Positions 44,328 through 54,301 of a stretch of DNA of 64,000 nt are shown here, piece by piece (the first letter of the stretch is position 1; each line of letters begins with the position of its first letter). Origin of the DNA: Bacteriovorax stolpii (GTDB taxonomy: Bacteria; Bdellovibrionota; UBA2428); NCBI GenBank assembly GCA_945881775.1, contig CAMCVE010000003.1:1-64000 (forward strand). Reading direction: 5' to 3'. A model generated the notes under the pieces. It had not been told where the DNA came from. It saw only the letters and a list, made by a program, of their open reading frames with translations, and made no database searches. The translations under genes and the position numbers were made by a program.

Positions 44328-45476
44328 ATGAACACATTTATTCGCAACTTCGCCGTCAGTCTTACAATTCTTTCTGGGCCCTTGGTCCACGCGGGATCCA
44401 CGCTTCCCTCGAGCCTAGGAACATGGAATGACGTGGTCATAGGAAATCAGACTCCTCAACCGATGACTATTTCAAAGGATGTTCGAGTCAATATTAAGGC
44501 TTCATGTTTCGGAACCAACCTCCGAAGTGCTGGTAATCCAATTAGTCCAAACTCGATAATCACAGCCAAGTTTGAGCTTGGTACAGAAGTTCGCAATGTG
44601 AGTTTTAATGCTCCTGGTGACTCGATCGGATACCGTCCAAGTCAGGCCGGCCACCTGCCTGTCGTTTACGGCAAGAATTATGTATTTGCGAGCGTCGTCA
44701 TTCCCAGGTGGGCGACCTACTCGATCTCCGAGGACGGAAAGATCTCAAAAACAGCAGGCAACAATGCGAACAAAATTAAAGTTTCCTTCACTCAAACCGG
44801 TGTAGGGGCAGGGGGAGCCTACAAGGCTCGAAACGGCGCCGTTGCGGCCTCAACGGACATTCGCGAGTCTGCCGGAGGCGACGTTATCACTGTCAAAGCA
44901 GCCTTCCCTGGACAAGCGGGCTATTGCGGTGGCTACTATTCGCCGTTGATGGTCTTCTTTGATGGAGAGGAGACACCCTTGTTTACCGCGCAGTCCGATT
45001 TTCCAATCAACCCTTCAGAGCTCAATTCGTGGTGGCCTGAAAAGGGCTCGAAGGGACATTTCCTGGTTCTAGATCGCGATGGCGATGGCAAGATTTCGCA
45101 GGCTCAGGAACTCTTCGGCACCCAGGACGGATCTCACAAGAATGGATTTGAGCACTTGCGTGAAATCGACTCCAATAAAGACGGGGTCATCGATTTCAAA
45201 GATGAGCGATTTGCTGAACTGCGACTCTGGCGCGACGCGAACGTCGACGGCAAGAGTCAGAGCGCTGAACTCGTCTCACTCAAAGAGCGAGGCATTCAGT
45301 ATATTAGCCTCCGCTATGAAGATAAGGAGACCTACCCCGTGGCTGATCGTGCCGAACTCCGAGAAAAGAGTATATTCAGCTACGTAGGCTCTTCCGGAAC
45401 GCGCAAGACGGGTCGCGTGATCGATGTGTGGCTTTCTCCAGCAAATTTCTCAGCCAAGCCGCTCGCTAAAAACTAG
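44328..45476 (+). CDS. Exported EF-hand-like calcium-binding protein
   Basis: A 382-residue protein with a signal peptide (about 1-22). The N-terminal part (about 25-230) is strand-rich. Three EF-hand/dockerin-like loops follow: DRDGDGKISQAQE at 249, DSNKDGVIDFKDE at 281 and DANVDGKSQSAEL at 303. This pattern also occurs in large secreted calcium-binding proteins. It lies 36 bp before a pilin-like operon and may be an accessory surface protein; the link is positional only. Confidence 0.72.
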   Translation: MNTFIRNFAVSLTILSGPLVHAGSTLPSSLGTWNDVVIGNQTPQPMTISKDVRVNIKASCFGTNLRSAGNPISPNSIITAKFELGTEVRNVSFNAPGDSIGYRPSQAGHLPVVYGKNYVFASVVIPRWATYSISEDGKISKTAGNNANKIKVSFTQTGVGAGGAYKARNGAVAASTDIRESAGGDVITVKAAFPGQAGYCGGYYSPLMVFFDGEETPLFTAQSDFPINPSELNSWWPEKGSKGHFLVLDRDGDGKISQAQELFGTQDGSHKNGFEHLREIDSNKDGVIDFKDERFAELRLWRDANVDGKSQSAELVSLKERGIQYISLRYEDKETYPVADRAELREKSIFSYVGSSGTRKTGRVIDVWLSPANFSAKPLAKN

Positions 45477-45478
45477 GT

Positions 45479-45503
45479 TTGACTTAAGCTTTTAGTCAAG
45501 GAG
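45479..45503 (+). promoter_or_regulatory. Hairpin overlapping the ribosome binding site region
   Basis: TTGACT (45479-45484) and AGTCAA (45494-45499) form a 6-bp stem immediately before AAGGAG at 45498, the ribosome binding site of the next gene. It could modulate initiation or be a weak partial terminator. Confidence 0.3.
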
Positions 45504-45512
45504 CCAAAAATC

Positions 45513-48380
45513 ATGCGTCAGTCGGCGAGGAAAAAAGGGAACGCACTTCTAATTTCCCTAGGTGTGTCGATGGTTGTGGCCGCTGGGGTCTGGGGACTCC
45601 AGACACTCATACCCGTCTTGATGCAAGAAACACTGAAGTCCGGGGACATTTTAAACTACCGCCTGGCCCTGAACAGCGCGATCGACTACGCCTCGTTTTC
45701 TGTGAAACAACGCTGGTGCGTGAACGACGTTTGGGCCCGCAAGACACCTTGTGCAATCACGGATCCACGTCACACCGAACGACTCATGCTCAGCACCGAA
45801 GGACTGAAATCACTCGAAGCGCAGGGAATCACGACAACTAAGCTTGATGAGATTGCTGTGACCGTCCCGATGAAAACGATCGCTCCCACGCATCCGCTGT
45901 ATGCGGTGTTCCGCGAATTACCAGCGTCCATTTCCGGCGTCGAATTTCGTGTCACTCGCCTCGACAACATCTATAAACCCACTGCCGACGGACAAGTATA
46001 CATCAAAATCCGCGCGACACTGCTAATTGGTGCCGGAGCGTTGAGGATTCTAAAGCGCTCGGGCGACATGTATGCCGAAGCCTTATTTTCCTACTTTCCA
46101 AGAGAGCTGAGTTCGATGGCTCTTGTCGTTGCCAATGACATACGCCTTGACCAATTCACAACGCCACTCCCGGCGCCTTCTAATCGCGGCGACATGTTTG
46201 TTCCTTACGCCCTGAAGGCATCTCAACCCAAGGGCCTCACATTTACGAGCCCGGTCTTTGTCAACGGAAACATTCACATGCTTAGCAAGCTCAAGATCGA
46301 GGCAGGATACGTTTCCCCTGTTCTCTTCGCCGATAAGGTCTACCTCGGCGATGGCATGTTGATGCAGGATGGACAACCCTTCAATCCCGAGGATTCCAAC
46401 GAAGGTCGGATGGCGACCATGAACGAGATTAAAGGACTTTTTGGATTGCGCCAAGGCATTGAGGTTGATGGAGCAAGGGACCTTGGGCTGGAATATCTCG
46501 CGGGTCGCCAGATTGGAACGACAGACTCTAGCCTCATGGAAATCTGTGCTGCACGGGGAACAACAATCACCGACCTTCAGGCTACCCGTCAATCGGGGCT
46601 CATTCTTGCCAGAGAAGGTGCTGCGATTAGCAATCCCGATGGCACTCGGACTCTCCGTTATCGCGTAGGTCTGAGCGGCTCCCAACATCCCGATCCCAAG
46701 ATTGCAACCATGCACTATAACGAGTTCTCTCCCCAGACCCTGAAGGGTCCTGCTCTTTCAAGAGTTCTAGGTACCTGGAGTGAGGCACCTGTTTTGAATA
46801 CTCTACCCGCCACGAAGCCGGTTGTTCGCGTCTCGGCTACTCTCAGCGATGGACCTGTCACGAATTCTCTACAGGCTGAGATGCCACTCGGATCTTCAGT
46901 GTCCCTGAAGCCCGAAGTTGTCTCAAATCTCAACACCCAGATTGCCGCCAAGAAAAAGGTGATCACGGAGACTCAGTCTGCTCTTGCAGGTCCCAACGGC
47001 AGTCTCTTTGTTGCTCGAAAGAGTGCCGAAGACGCCATGAATCTTGCAGCAACTGCGGTCGTGGATTTTATGGAACTCAAGGGCGAGCCAGCTCCGAACG
47101 ATCCCGGAAGTCTCAGTATTCCGGCCACCTTTGCAACTGTTGACACCGATAAGGCCGCGGATCTCTCGGCGACCTATCGAAGCAAAAAAACAGCCTACAA
47201 CTCTGCCGTCGCAGAGTTCGCAGCCGCTCAGAATTTTGTAGCTCCGGGCTCAGCTGCGCAGACTGAAGCCGCAAACCTCGGGGGCCAGCAGGCCGCTCTC
47301 CTCGCCAATCCGCCAACTGCTACTATTGCAACTGAGCCCGTAATTCTCGACGGCAAGCGTCAGCCCAACCAGTTTTTTGTTGTAGTGACACTGCGAAACG
47401 AAAACTTTCTCCCTAAGGACTTTAGTCTTACTCTGCAAGGATACGATCTTGCTTGCGACAAGACCGATGATCTTCGCAGCTTGAACGCGACTTTCACCGC
47501 TCCAGACAAATCCGTTAAGACCCTCCAAACTCTAGACCCCAGTTTTACTCGGGCCGGCAGACTCGATCTGCGGCGCGGAACCGGAACGACTTTTTCGGCG
47601 GACGCTTGGGTCCAAGATACATGGAATTATGCCGACGCCGCCACCCGGACAAATAAAGGCGCGGTCACCAACGCGCTCGCGACAACAAGAAATTTCGGCG
47701 CGGAAATCGAAGCTTGCAAAACTGCTGCAGATTCAACTGTTTCATTTGCAGCAGTTTCTTGGGATCATTCCTTTGCACCGAGCACCCGACAGTCATGGAA
47801 TTTTGCCAACCCTTCGGTCTCGCCCAACTTCCCAAGTTGGAATCCGAGCGGTGGACCAGCTCTCATCATCAACACTACAATGTCGAACACCTTCCAGGTG
47901 AGATCCATTATCGGCACCTGTCGCATCGACCCCGCCACTGTTTTCGTAGCGGGCTTTTTCACCTGCGACAAGCTAGAGATCCCAGCTCGCACTCAGCCCC
48001 TTCGGGTTATCGGCAGCTTTATTGTGTCGAGCGCTGAAATTTCTCCTTCGGCGCTCGCACAGGGAATCACATGGTCAAACATTTACCAGCCACAAGCCGT
48101 GTTAGAGCTAAGGGGCAAAGGAATCCTTGGAACCTATACTTCGGGAGTTTCTAACTGCGACCTACCCAGTTCTCCGATCTGGCATCCGGAACCTGGACTT
48201 CTCGATCTTTCACGCATTTTCCAATGCAGTCCGGTCGCACTTCGTGAAAAAGGTGCGAATTGGCAATGGTCGCTCGTCGATCCGGATCAAGGTATAATCA
48301 GCGGTGCCGCTGCTCCAACGCGTAAGAACCGCGTTCAGCGCTACCTTCTCAAAGAAATCTCCCGAGAGAGCAATATCTGA
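45513..48380 (+). CDS. Large PilX/pilin-like exported protein
   Basis: A 955-residue protein. The N-terminus (KKGNALLISLGVSMVVAAGV) has the prepilin pattern: basic residues, Gly, then a hydrophobic helix. It lacks the usual Glu at position 5 after Gly, as PilX or GspK proteins may. The rest is a large extracytoplasmic region with no recognised repeats and a coiled-coil-like part around 485-600. The stop overlaps the next gene (TGATG). At this length it is far bigger than PilX (about 200 residues), so a new variant or fusion is possible. Confidence 0.62.
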   Translation: MRQSARKKGNALLISLGVSMVVAAGVWGLQTLIPVLMQETLKSGDILNYRLALNSAIDYASFSVKQRWCVNDVWARKTPCAITDPRHTERLMLSTEGLKSLEAQGITTTKLDEIAVTVPMKTIAPTHPLYAVFRELPASISGVEFRVTRLDNIYKPTADGQVYIKIRATLLIGAGALRILKRSGDMYAEALFSYFPRELSSMALVVANDIRLDQFTTPLPAPSNRGDMFVPYALKASQPKGLTFTSPVFVNGNIHMLSKLKIEAGYVSPVLFADKVYLGDGMLMQDGQPFNPEDSNEGRMATMNEIKGLFGLRQGIEVDGARDLGLEYLAGRQIGTTDSSLMEICAARGTTITDLQATRQSGLILAREGAAISNPDGTRTLRYRVGLSGSQHPDPKIATMHYNEFSPQTLKGPALSRVLGTWSEAPVLNTLPATKPVVRVSATLSDGPVTNSLQAEMPLGSSVSLKPEVVSNLNTQIAAKKKVITETQSALAGPNGSLFVARKSAEDAMNLAATAVVDFMELKGEPAPNDPGSLSIPATFATVDTDKAADLSATYRSKKTAYNSAVAEFAAAQNFVAPGSAAQTEAANLGGQQAALLANPPTATIATEPVILDGKRQPNQFFVVVTLRNENFLPKDFSLTLQGYDLACDKTDDLRSLNATFTAPDKSVKTLQTLDPSFTRAGRLDLRRGTGTTFSADAWVQDTWNYADAATRTNKGAVTNALATTRNFGAEIEACKTAADSTVSFAAVSWDHSFAPSTRQSWNFANPSVSPNFPSWNPSGGPALIINTTMSNTFQVRSIIGTCRIDPATVFVAGFFTCDKLEIPARTQPLRVIGSFIVSSAEISPSALAQGITWSNIYQPQAVLELRGKGILGTYTSGVSNCDLPSSPIWHPEPGLLDLSRIFQCSPVALREKGANWQWSLVDPDQGIISGAAAPTRKNRVQRYLLKEISRESNI

Positions 48381-48856
48381 TGAAAAAATCTACAAGACGA
48401 TCAAAGAGGTCTGGGTTCACCTTCGCGGAAGTTTTGGTGGCCGCGGCTCTGGTGGGGATCACAGCAGCCTTTGCAACATCGGCGCTTCAGAACGTCAACC
48501 GAGCACGTATGACGAGCCTTGGAATCCAAGGACGACACGATATTATCTCCTCCATCGTTGAGAACATCCGCAACAATATTGGCAACTATCAAATGTCTTT
48601 CAATGATTCGTCGACAGTGGATGCTTCGGGGGCGCTCATGACCGATGTTCTACTAGCCGAAGACAAACTGCCCTTTGCCTGGTCGAACTCTGTCGTCACG
48701 ACTCCTGCGGAATGTCCCTCGTGCCCAGGACGTTATGGGTATCTGATCCAACCACTCAGCTCATTTAAGGGACTTTTTCTGGTCACAGTTCGCCTCACCA
48801 ATAAAGATCTCTTCGAAGGGGTTAAGGAGTACCGTTTTGTCACTTCGACACGGTAG
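48380..48856 (+). CDS. Prepilin-type minor pilin
   Basis: A 158-residue protein with a prepilin cleavage motif KRSG/FTFAEVLVAA, where Glu5 is present, followed by a hydrophobic helix to about 35 and a C-terminal domain with a Cys pair (ECPSCPG). It is likely processed by a prepilin peptidase and incorporated into a type IV pilus or pseudopilus. Coupled to the genes on both sides. Confidence 0.85.
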   Translation: MKKSTRRSKRSGFTFAEVLVAAALVGITAAFATSALQNVNRARMTSLGIQGRHDIISSIVENIRNNIGNYQMSFNDSSTVDASGALMTDVLLAEDKLPFAWSNSVVTTPAECPSCPGRYGYLIQPLSSFKGLFLVTVRLTNKDLFEGVKEYRFVTSTR

Positions 48857-48862
48857 GACACC

Positions 48863-49939
48863 ATGAACGTACGGAAGCAAACCTCCAAATCTGGACTCAC
48901 GCTTGTTGAAATTGTCTTAGCGATGACAGTCTTCGGCTTTGTTTCGATCACCGCCTACCAATTGATGAATATTGTCCAGAAAGACACCTTGCGCACCCGC
49001 GATGCCATTGACGCCAAACTCGAAAGCCTCGTGTCGATGAGACTTCTCAATGCAGATATTATCGCTTCTTCGCCTTCGTATAACCTTGTGAAGCTAGCGG
49101 ACGACGAAGGTCGAAATTTTTTCGATTACCTCGCCGACGGCAATTGCGAAGACGCAAACCTGTGTCCGCGCGTTCTGAGTTTGGCGCCTCCTGGGCGAGG
49201 TGGTGTCCAGCAGATTGTCTTTATGACGAGTGCTGCGGAAATTTCTCCCTCAATGATCTACCCGCCTCCGGCAGCCTATGACGTCCAGAAAGCCGTCGCT
49301 TTAGACGCCCCGGGACTACTCACCTACAAAGGGATCAATCATCTCAAGCGTCTCGAAAAAATTATCGATCCTTTGATCTATCCTGAATTTTGGAATTCGG
49401 AAGAAACTCCGAGACTTCTATATTTCTACTCCTCCACTGCACTCCGCCCTTCGGGCGGCGTAGTTAACCTCAGTATCCCGGCTCGATCTTCGGTCTATTT
49501 GGGTGTGCTCTCGTATACAAAGAAGCCGATTCTTTCAGATGTCGCCATAGCGGCTGCCCCGTTGTCGGCTTATGTCGACGTCTCTCACCCGTCTCAGTCG
49601 GGTATTACGATGACCGACACTGTGGATTCGTGGGGCGTGAATGGTTTTGATCGTTTTCTAAGGACACTCCCGCCTGTGGGTGGATTGGGTGCCACTGCGT
49701 TTTTCAGACCGGTACGGATGCTTCGTTACTCTTTCATCGCAGAGACTTCGACAGCTGAGACGACATATTCCCTTTATCGGGACGAGTGGAATCCCAAAAC
49801 CAAAGCTTGGGGAAAACCGAGCATGATGGGTCGTGAAATTTATGGAATTGTTTTCAAACGCAAAACAATTTCGAGCCCTATCATCGACACCTTCATTGCC
49901 GAAAATAAAACCGTCTACGATAACGCTCGCAAACCTTAA
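48863..49939 (+). CDS. Prepilin-type pilin-like protein (PilW-like)
   Basis: A 358-residue protein with the motif KSG/LTLVEIVLAMTVFGF and Glu5. The size and the position after a smaller pilin suit PilW or GspJ-like minor pilins. The C-terminal region (from about 60) has no recognised domain. No assembly ATPase or secretin gene is present in the window, so these would work with machinery encoded elsewhere. Confidence 0.82.
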   Translation: MNVRKQTSKSGLTLVEIVLAMTVFGFVSITAYQLMNIVQKDTLRTRDAIDAKLESLVSMRLLNADIIASSPSYNLVKLADDEGRNFFDYLADGNCEDANLCPRVLSLAPPGRGGVQQIVFMTSAAEISPSMIYPPPAAYDVQKAVALDAPGLLTYKGINHLKRLEKIIDPLIYPEFWNSEETPRLLYFYSSTALRPSGGVVNLSIPARSSVYLGVLSYTKKPILSDVAIAAAPLSAYVDVSHPSQSGITMTDTVDSWGVNGFDRFLRTLPPVGGLGATAFFRPVRMLRYSFIAETSTAETTYSLYRDEWNPKTKAWGKPSMMGREIYGIVFKRKTISSPIIDTFIAENKTVYDNARKP

Positions 49940-49991
49940 GCATGATAGAGAAGCTTTTCGATGCGACCTTACGGCCCTTTGGCTAACAACG

Positions 49992-52007
49992 CTACTTAAA
50001 CGCCTTTGTCCAGGCGTTCAGTCCATGCATCATATGTTCGGCGCTGACGGTGCTTTCAAAAAAGGCGCGCTCCAATGGGTCTTCCTTCAGTTCAGTCGTC
50101 TTCGAAGAGTAAAGCGGATCCACACTCTCGTCGTTCCTGTAGCACGCTCGCTCGAGACGATCCGAAAAATGGTAGCAGGATCTACCTTGACTGCGGTAGC
50201 TCACTTGCTGACGACCGTCGACGTAGACCCAAGGCGATCCAACAGAATCAAGCAAGAGGTTGCGGCCAAGAAAATGGGGGGGGCTTGCGACTCCCGCCAA
50301 AGCGGCAATCGTAGGCGCGATGTCGAGATGATGAACGGGCTGCGCCAAAACGCGAGGCTTCAGCCCGAGACTTACAAAGGCCATGGGAATACGGTAGGCG
50401 AGCTCCTGTCTCTGAAGCGGGCTCAAGTCAGGTGGGTAGGCATCGTTCATCGAATGATCGGCGACCATGACAAGCACCGTATCTTTCATCCATGATTTTT
50501 TAGAGAGCTCGTCAAAGAGAATCCCGAATGAGTAGTCCCAATATTTGAGCCGCGACATAAACCTTTCATACGGCGAATCATTGATGGATCTTAGCTGATC
50601 TGGAGCTCCACGCGGAAGGTCTCCCCAGGGATGATGTGTTCCAATGTTGATCGTGTGGACAAAAAACGGTTTTGTAGGATCAAGGCGGGTGTCGAGGGCA
50701 TCGACGAAGAATTTGAAAAACTCGTGATCGGCCATGCCCATCTCCAGCCGAGGGACCTCGCGTTTGGGATCGAAATCGTTCCAATCGAGTATCACTTGAG
50801 TTCCTTGGTGTTGCTCAAACGTAGCTTTGTTGTGGAAGTTGCGCTCATGAGGCACCATCCACGCCGTTTGGTATCCGTTGCCCACTAATGTCTTCTGGAG
50901 GCACTCGATATCTTGTTCAGGATACGCCAAATGGGGCGCGGGTCCCAAAAGATTGGGTAAAGCGGAGCACAAACTTTCGTAAACGCCCCGTACGGTCTGC
51001 CCCGCGGTGAGGGCCGAAGAATACATGTGGCTGTAGAGCCAACCGTGCTTCTTGAGTATGCGATGAGCATTCGGATAGATTTAGAGACCCAGCTCGGGAT
51101 GAAGAAATTCGTAGCCGCGGAGACTTTCAACGAAGACGACGATCACATTCGGAGCACGCTCGGGATCGAGTCCCATCTCGCGCCGCCAGGAGCGAGTTTG
51201 TTCGGGTGTGGCAAGTTGCGAAGCGCCATGTTTGTCGCGACCAAGTTGGCGAAACGTCTCCAATACTTTTAAAGCTTCTGGGAGCCCGCCCTTGATATCC
51301 CTGACAAATTGGTCACGTTTTCGGGGGTCCAATTCGTCGAGCATCGTAAAAATCGCACTGTGGGTCGCTAGATTTCCAGGCATCCGAAACTCCCGGGTGG
51401 GATAAATCCTAGGAAAACGATCCTGCATCGTCGTGCTGAACTGCCACTGGTGCGCATAAAATGTTACGACGAGCAATGGAACAAATGCGAGCGCACGCCT
51501 CCAAGAAGCTGCCTTCGGCAGTTGAGCGCGGAGGCGAAAGGCTGTTCCGATTGCCACGAGTAAACTCACGAAGGCAAAGACAATCAAAAACCGAAATCCG
51601 AGACTCACCGCCGAACCGCCCACCACTCCGATGTCAGAAAGGTGATTTTGAATCACCCAAAGCTTCAGGGGAGAGCCAAAAAAACGAAAGTACAGGAGGT
51701 CCCCTAAGGCCGTGATGAAGACGAGAAGCTGCAAGGGCAGATACACGAGGAGTCCCAAGACTGGGCTCAGCGCTGAAGTCAGGAGATATAAACCTGTGAG
51801 CAGAGAGGCCACCACGGCGTCGAGCAAAACACCATGAAAAATGCCACTGCCAAAAAGTGCTTTGAAGGACCTAACGCCGACCGATTCGGCGCGCAACAGT
51901 AGCAGAGTCGCAAAACTTGAGAGAAAAAGCAGCGCCCACAAATACCCGCTGGATCTAAACTTTCGACGCATACGTGCCATTGAATGCCTTTTCGAAACTT
52001 TTGGCAA
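49992..52007 (-). pseudogene. Membrane-bound sulfatase/phosphoglycerol transferase, interrupted by one stop
   Basis: Two collinear frames in the same reading phase are separated only by an in-frame TAA at 51081-51083 (codon 309 of 672). The upstream part has several membrane helices (about 20-190) and the start of a sulfatase domain (NVIVVFVESLRGYEF). The downstream part holds the rest: SSALTAGQTVRGVYES with the nucleophile-type Thr, TINIGTHHPWG and VMVADHSMND metal ligands. A single CAA-to-TAA change would explain it. Similar enzymes transfer phosphoglycerol or phosphoethanolamine to envelope glycans or lipids. Confidence 0.8.
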
Positions 52008-52016
52008 GGTGGGGGA

Positions 52017-53129
52017 ATGAGCTATAGTAAATCCATGACCTCAGCTCGAAAACGCGTCCGCGAACTCGGACTAAAAATCGGAAACTTTGCACCTGGCCCC
52101 CTCAATGCCATCACTGACGTGGAAGGTGTTCTCGTGGGCCACTCCACGATTATCGAAGGAGACGATGTTCGAACGGGAGTCACGGCCATTCTTCCCAACC
52201 GCGGCAATGTCTACAAGGAACGAGTGATGGGCGGAGGTTTTGTCCTCAACGGTGCGGGCGAGGTCTCGGGACTCACTCAGATCATGGAATGGGGCCTTAT
52301 CGAAACACCTATCCTTCTCACGAACACCATGTCGACCGGTGCCTGCTCCGACGCCTTGGTGAGATACATGCTGCGCAAACATCCCGGTATCGGCATCCGT
52401 CACGACGTCGTGATTCCCGTGGTCGGCGAATGCGACGACTCCTGGCTCAACAATATCGCGAAAGCTTCGATTCGATCGGAGCACGTCGAAGCCGCCATCG
52501 AATCCGCCTCGAGTGGTCCTGTGACAGAGGGATGTGTCGGAGGGGGCACTGGAATGATCACCTGCGATTTTAAAGCAGGGATCGGGACATCGTCTCGTCT
52601 TGTTCCCATCTCAGAAAAGAATTCCTTCACACTTGGCGTCCTTGTGATGAGCAATTTTGGCGAAATGCGAGACCTCTGTTTTGACGGGCTTCACGTCGGG
52701 CACAGGCTCGATGCGCATTACCGCGAAACAGTGAAACGGCGCGAGAACTACGGAAGCATTATTGCCATTATTGCAACCGACGCACCTGTGACCACCAACC
52801 AGCTCAACCGCCTCTCAAAACGAGTGGCGCTTGGTATCGGTCGCGTAGGTTCTTACGCTGCTCACGGTTCAGGAGAAATTGTTCTCGCCTTCTCGACCGC
52901 CAACCGCGTACCGCGCGAAATCGAAGGTGACATCGCTCCTCTCAAGGTCCTCCTCGATGGCAAGCTCAATCCCTTTTATGCTGCCGCAATCGAAGCTACC
53001 GAAGAAGCCATTCTCAATTCGCTCTGTATGGCGGAGGATATGAAGGGATACAGCGGAAGTTTCGCTCCGGCTATTCCACTTGATGTGCTGGAAGACATCC
53101 TGCGCAATCCCGGAGCCCTCATTCGATGA
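52017..53129 (+). CDS. P1-family peptidase (DmpA/BapA-like)
   Basis: A 370-residue Ntn-hydrolase-fold aminopeptidase. Self-cleavage is expected between Gly246 and nucleophile Ser247 (YGSIIAIIATDAP), matching the DmpA precursor. The GVLVMSNFG and GSYAAHGSGEIVLAF segments fit the family. No signal peptide, so cytoplasmic. The start at 52017 is preferred for AAGGTGGGGGA before it; ATG at 52035 is also possible. The stop overlaps the thioesterase start (ATGA), and the gene is divergent from the sulfatase. Confidence 0.9.
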   Translation: MSYSKSMTSARKRVRELGLKIGNFAPGPLNAITDVEGVLVGHSTIIEGDDVRTGVTAILPNRGNVYKERVMGGGFVLNGAGEVSGLTQIMEWGLIETPILLTNTMSTGACSDALVRYMLRKHPGIGIRHDVVIPVVGECDDSWLNNIAKASIRSEHVEAAIESASSGPVTEGCVGGGTGMITCDFKAGIGTSSRLVPISEKNSFTLGVLVMSNFGEMRDLCFDGLHVGHRLDAHYRETVKRRENYGSIIAIIATDAPVTTNQLNRLSKRVALGIGRVGSYAAHGSGEIVLAFSTANRVPREIEGDIAPLKVLLDGKLNPFYAAAIEATEEAILNSLCMAEDMKGYSGSFAPAIPLDVLEDILRNPGALIR

Positions 53130-53539
53130 GCTCCTGGTCCGTGCAGCACTACAGCGTTCTCATTCGCGAAAGCCATCTTGATTCCTATGGCCACGTGAAC
53201 AACGCGATGTATCTCACGCTGCTCGAAGAAGCGAGATGGGAATTTATTACGGCAGGTGGCTACGGATTTCAGGAGATCCATCAGCAGCGCAAAGGCCCGG
53301 TCATTCTCGACATTCATCTGAGTTTTGTGAAGGAGATTCGTCTTCGAGAAAGCATCATGATCGAATCACAGGTGATTGAATATCCCTCAAAAGTTGGGAC
53401 ACTGAAACAGCGAATGCTCGATGCGCAAGGAAAAGAATACGCAGTGGCGACAATGAAATTCGGATTTTTTGATCTCGAGGCTCGGCGCCTGCTTGCACCT
53501 TCGCCCGAGTGGCTGCGAGCGCTTGGCCATCGGCCCTAA
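53126..53539 (+). CDS. YbgC/4HBT-type acyl-CoA thioesterase
   Basis: A 137-residue hotdog-fold protein with the motif HLDSYGHVNNAMYLTL, where the Asp is the catalytic residue of 4HBT enzymes, and a following helix EEARWEF. Likely cleaves short or medium acyl-CoA. It is the second gene of the peptidase operon and ends 4 bp within the convergent gene. Confidence 0.88.
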   Translation: MSSWSVQHYSVLIRESHLDSYGHVNNAMYLTLLEEARWEFITAGGYGFQEIHQQRKGPVILDIHLSFVKEIRLRESIMIESQVIEYPSKVGTLKQRMLDAQGKEYAVATMKFGFFDLEARRLLAPSPEWLRALGHRP

Positions 53540-54297
53540 AGGCCAAGACCTTTAGCAAACTTCAGAGCGTATCCCACGAGGACGAGCCCGTGAGGAGACG
53601 AGGTGGTTGATTCATAAATTCCCGCGCCCACCGAGAGCGTATGAACCTCCCAAGTTTTTTGAGCGATCACGCCATAGCTATGATTGCTGGCATATGTTTT
53701 CTGCGCCTCGACACTTTCAAAATACGCGAGTGTCCGGAAATCTTCGCTCCATTTGAGCCCCCCAAGAAATTCCCAGCGCCTGAGTTCGTCACCCGAAGCG
53801 CGGACCGTGAGGCTCGTACTCTCATCGGCGAGGAGTGGGCGCTCGATACTGCTCGCTGCGATCCAGATGTATTCAAGCTTCACACGACCGAAGTAGGGAC
53901 CGGCCCCAAAAGAGAGCGGACTCGACAGTGCGGTGCGAGTTACGGACCCGGAACAGGCCAGACGGGCACAATCGAGCGTTGAGATGTCGTCGAGTCGACG
54001 ATGCCCCCAGCCAGTTCTCAGCTCAAGACCCCAAAAAGAAATTGGAAATACGGAGAGTCTGCCTTCGAAATTGTTCACCACGCCGGAGCTTTGAACACGA
54101 GCCCCGACCCGGGTGTAGCCGTAAAGCAGCCCCGAAGTCTCACCCCAGATCGGAACGCCGTAGCCCCCTTCGAGACCCATGGCGGCTCCCCAAGGGTAGC
54201 TTCGAACACCTAAGTCAAACGAAGCATCCCATACCTGAGCGTGAGCGATCATGGAAGAAAACAAGACTGATACGACGAGGCCAAGACGTGTGCGCAC
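53536..54297 (-). CDS. Predicted outer-membrane or exported protein
   Basis: A 253-residue protein with a signal peptide (MRTRLGLVVSVLFSSMIAHA). The mature part is rich in alternating strands and Tyr/Trp (GLLYGYTRVGARV, ELRTGWGHRRL, LKWSEDFRTLAYFE), and ends GYALKFAKGLGL, all features of a small outer-membrane beta-barrel. A Cys pair (LDCARLACSG) lies in a loop. Family unknown. Confidence 0.7.
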   Translation of the reverse strand: MRTRLGLVVSVLFSSMIAHAQVWDASFDLGVRSYPWGAAMGLEGGYGVPIWGETSGLLYGYTRVGARVQSSGVVNNFEGRLSVFPISFWGLELRTGWGHRRLDDISTLDCARLACSGSVTRTALSSPLSFGAGPYFGRVKLEYIWIAASSIERPLLADESTSLTVRASGDELRRWEFLGGLKWSEDFRTLAYFESVEAQKTYASNHSYGVIAQKTWEVHTLSVGAGIYESTTSSPHGLVLVGYALKFAKGLGL

Positions 54298-54301
54298 AAA
54301 C

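Noticed and set aside
46083-46715. Minus-strand frame of 210 codons
   Set aside because: Antisense to the 955-residue pilin-like gene, with no protein motif.
49833-50495. Plus-strand frame of 220 codons
   Set aside because: Overlaps the end of the PilW-like gene and the antisense of the sulfatase domain; no motif or start signal.
51081-51083. Recoded stop (selenocysteine or pyrrolysine) in the sulfatase
   Set aside because: The codon is TAA, not TGA or TAG, and no recoding structure is evident. A nonsense mutation is simpler.
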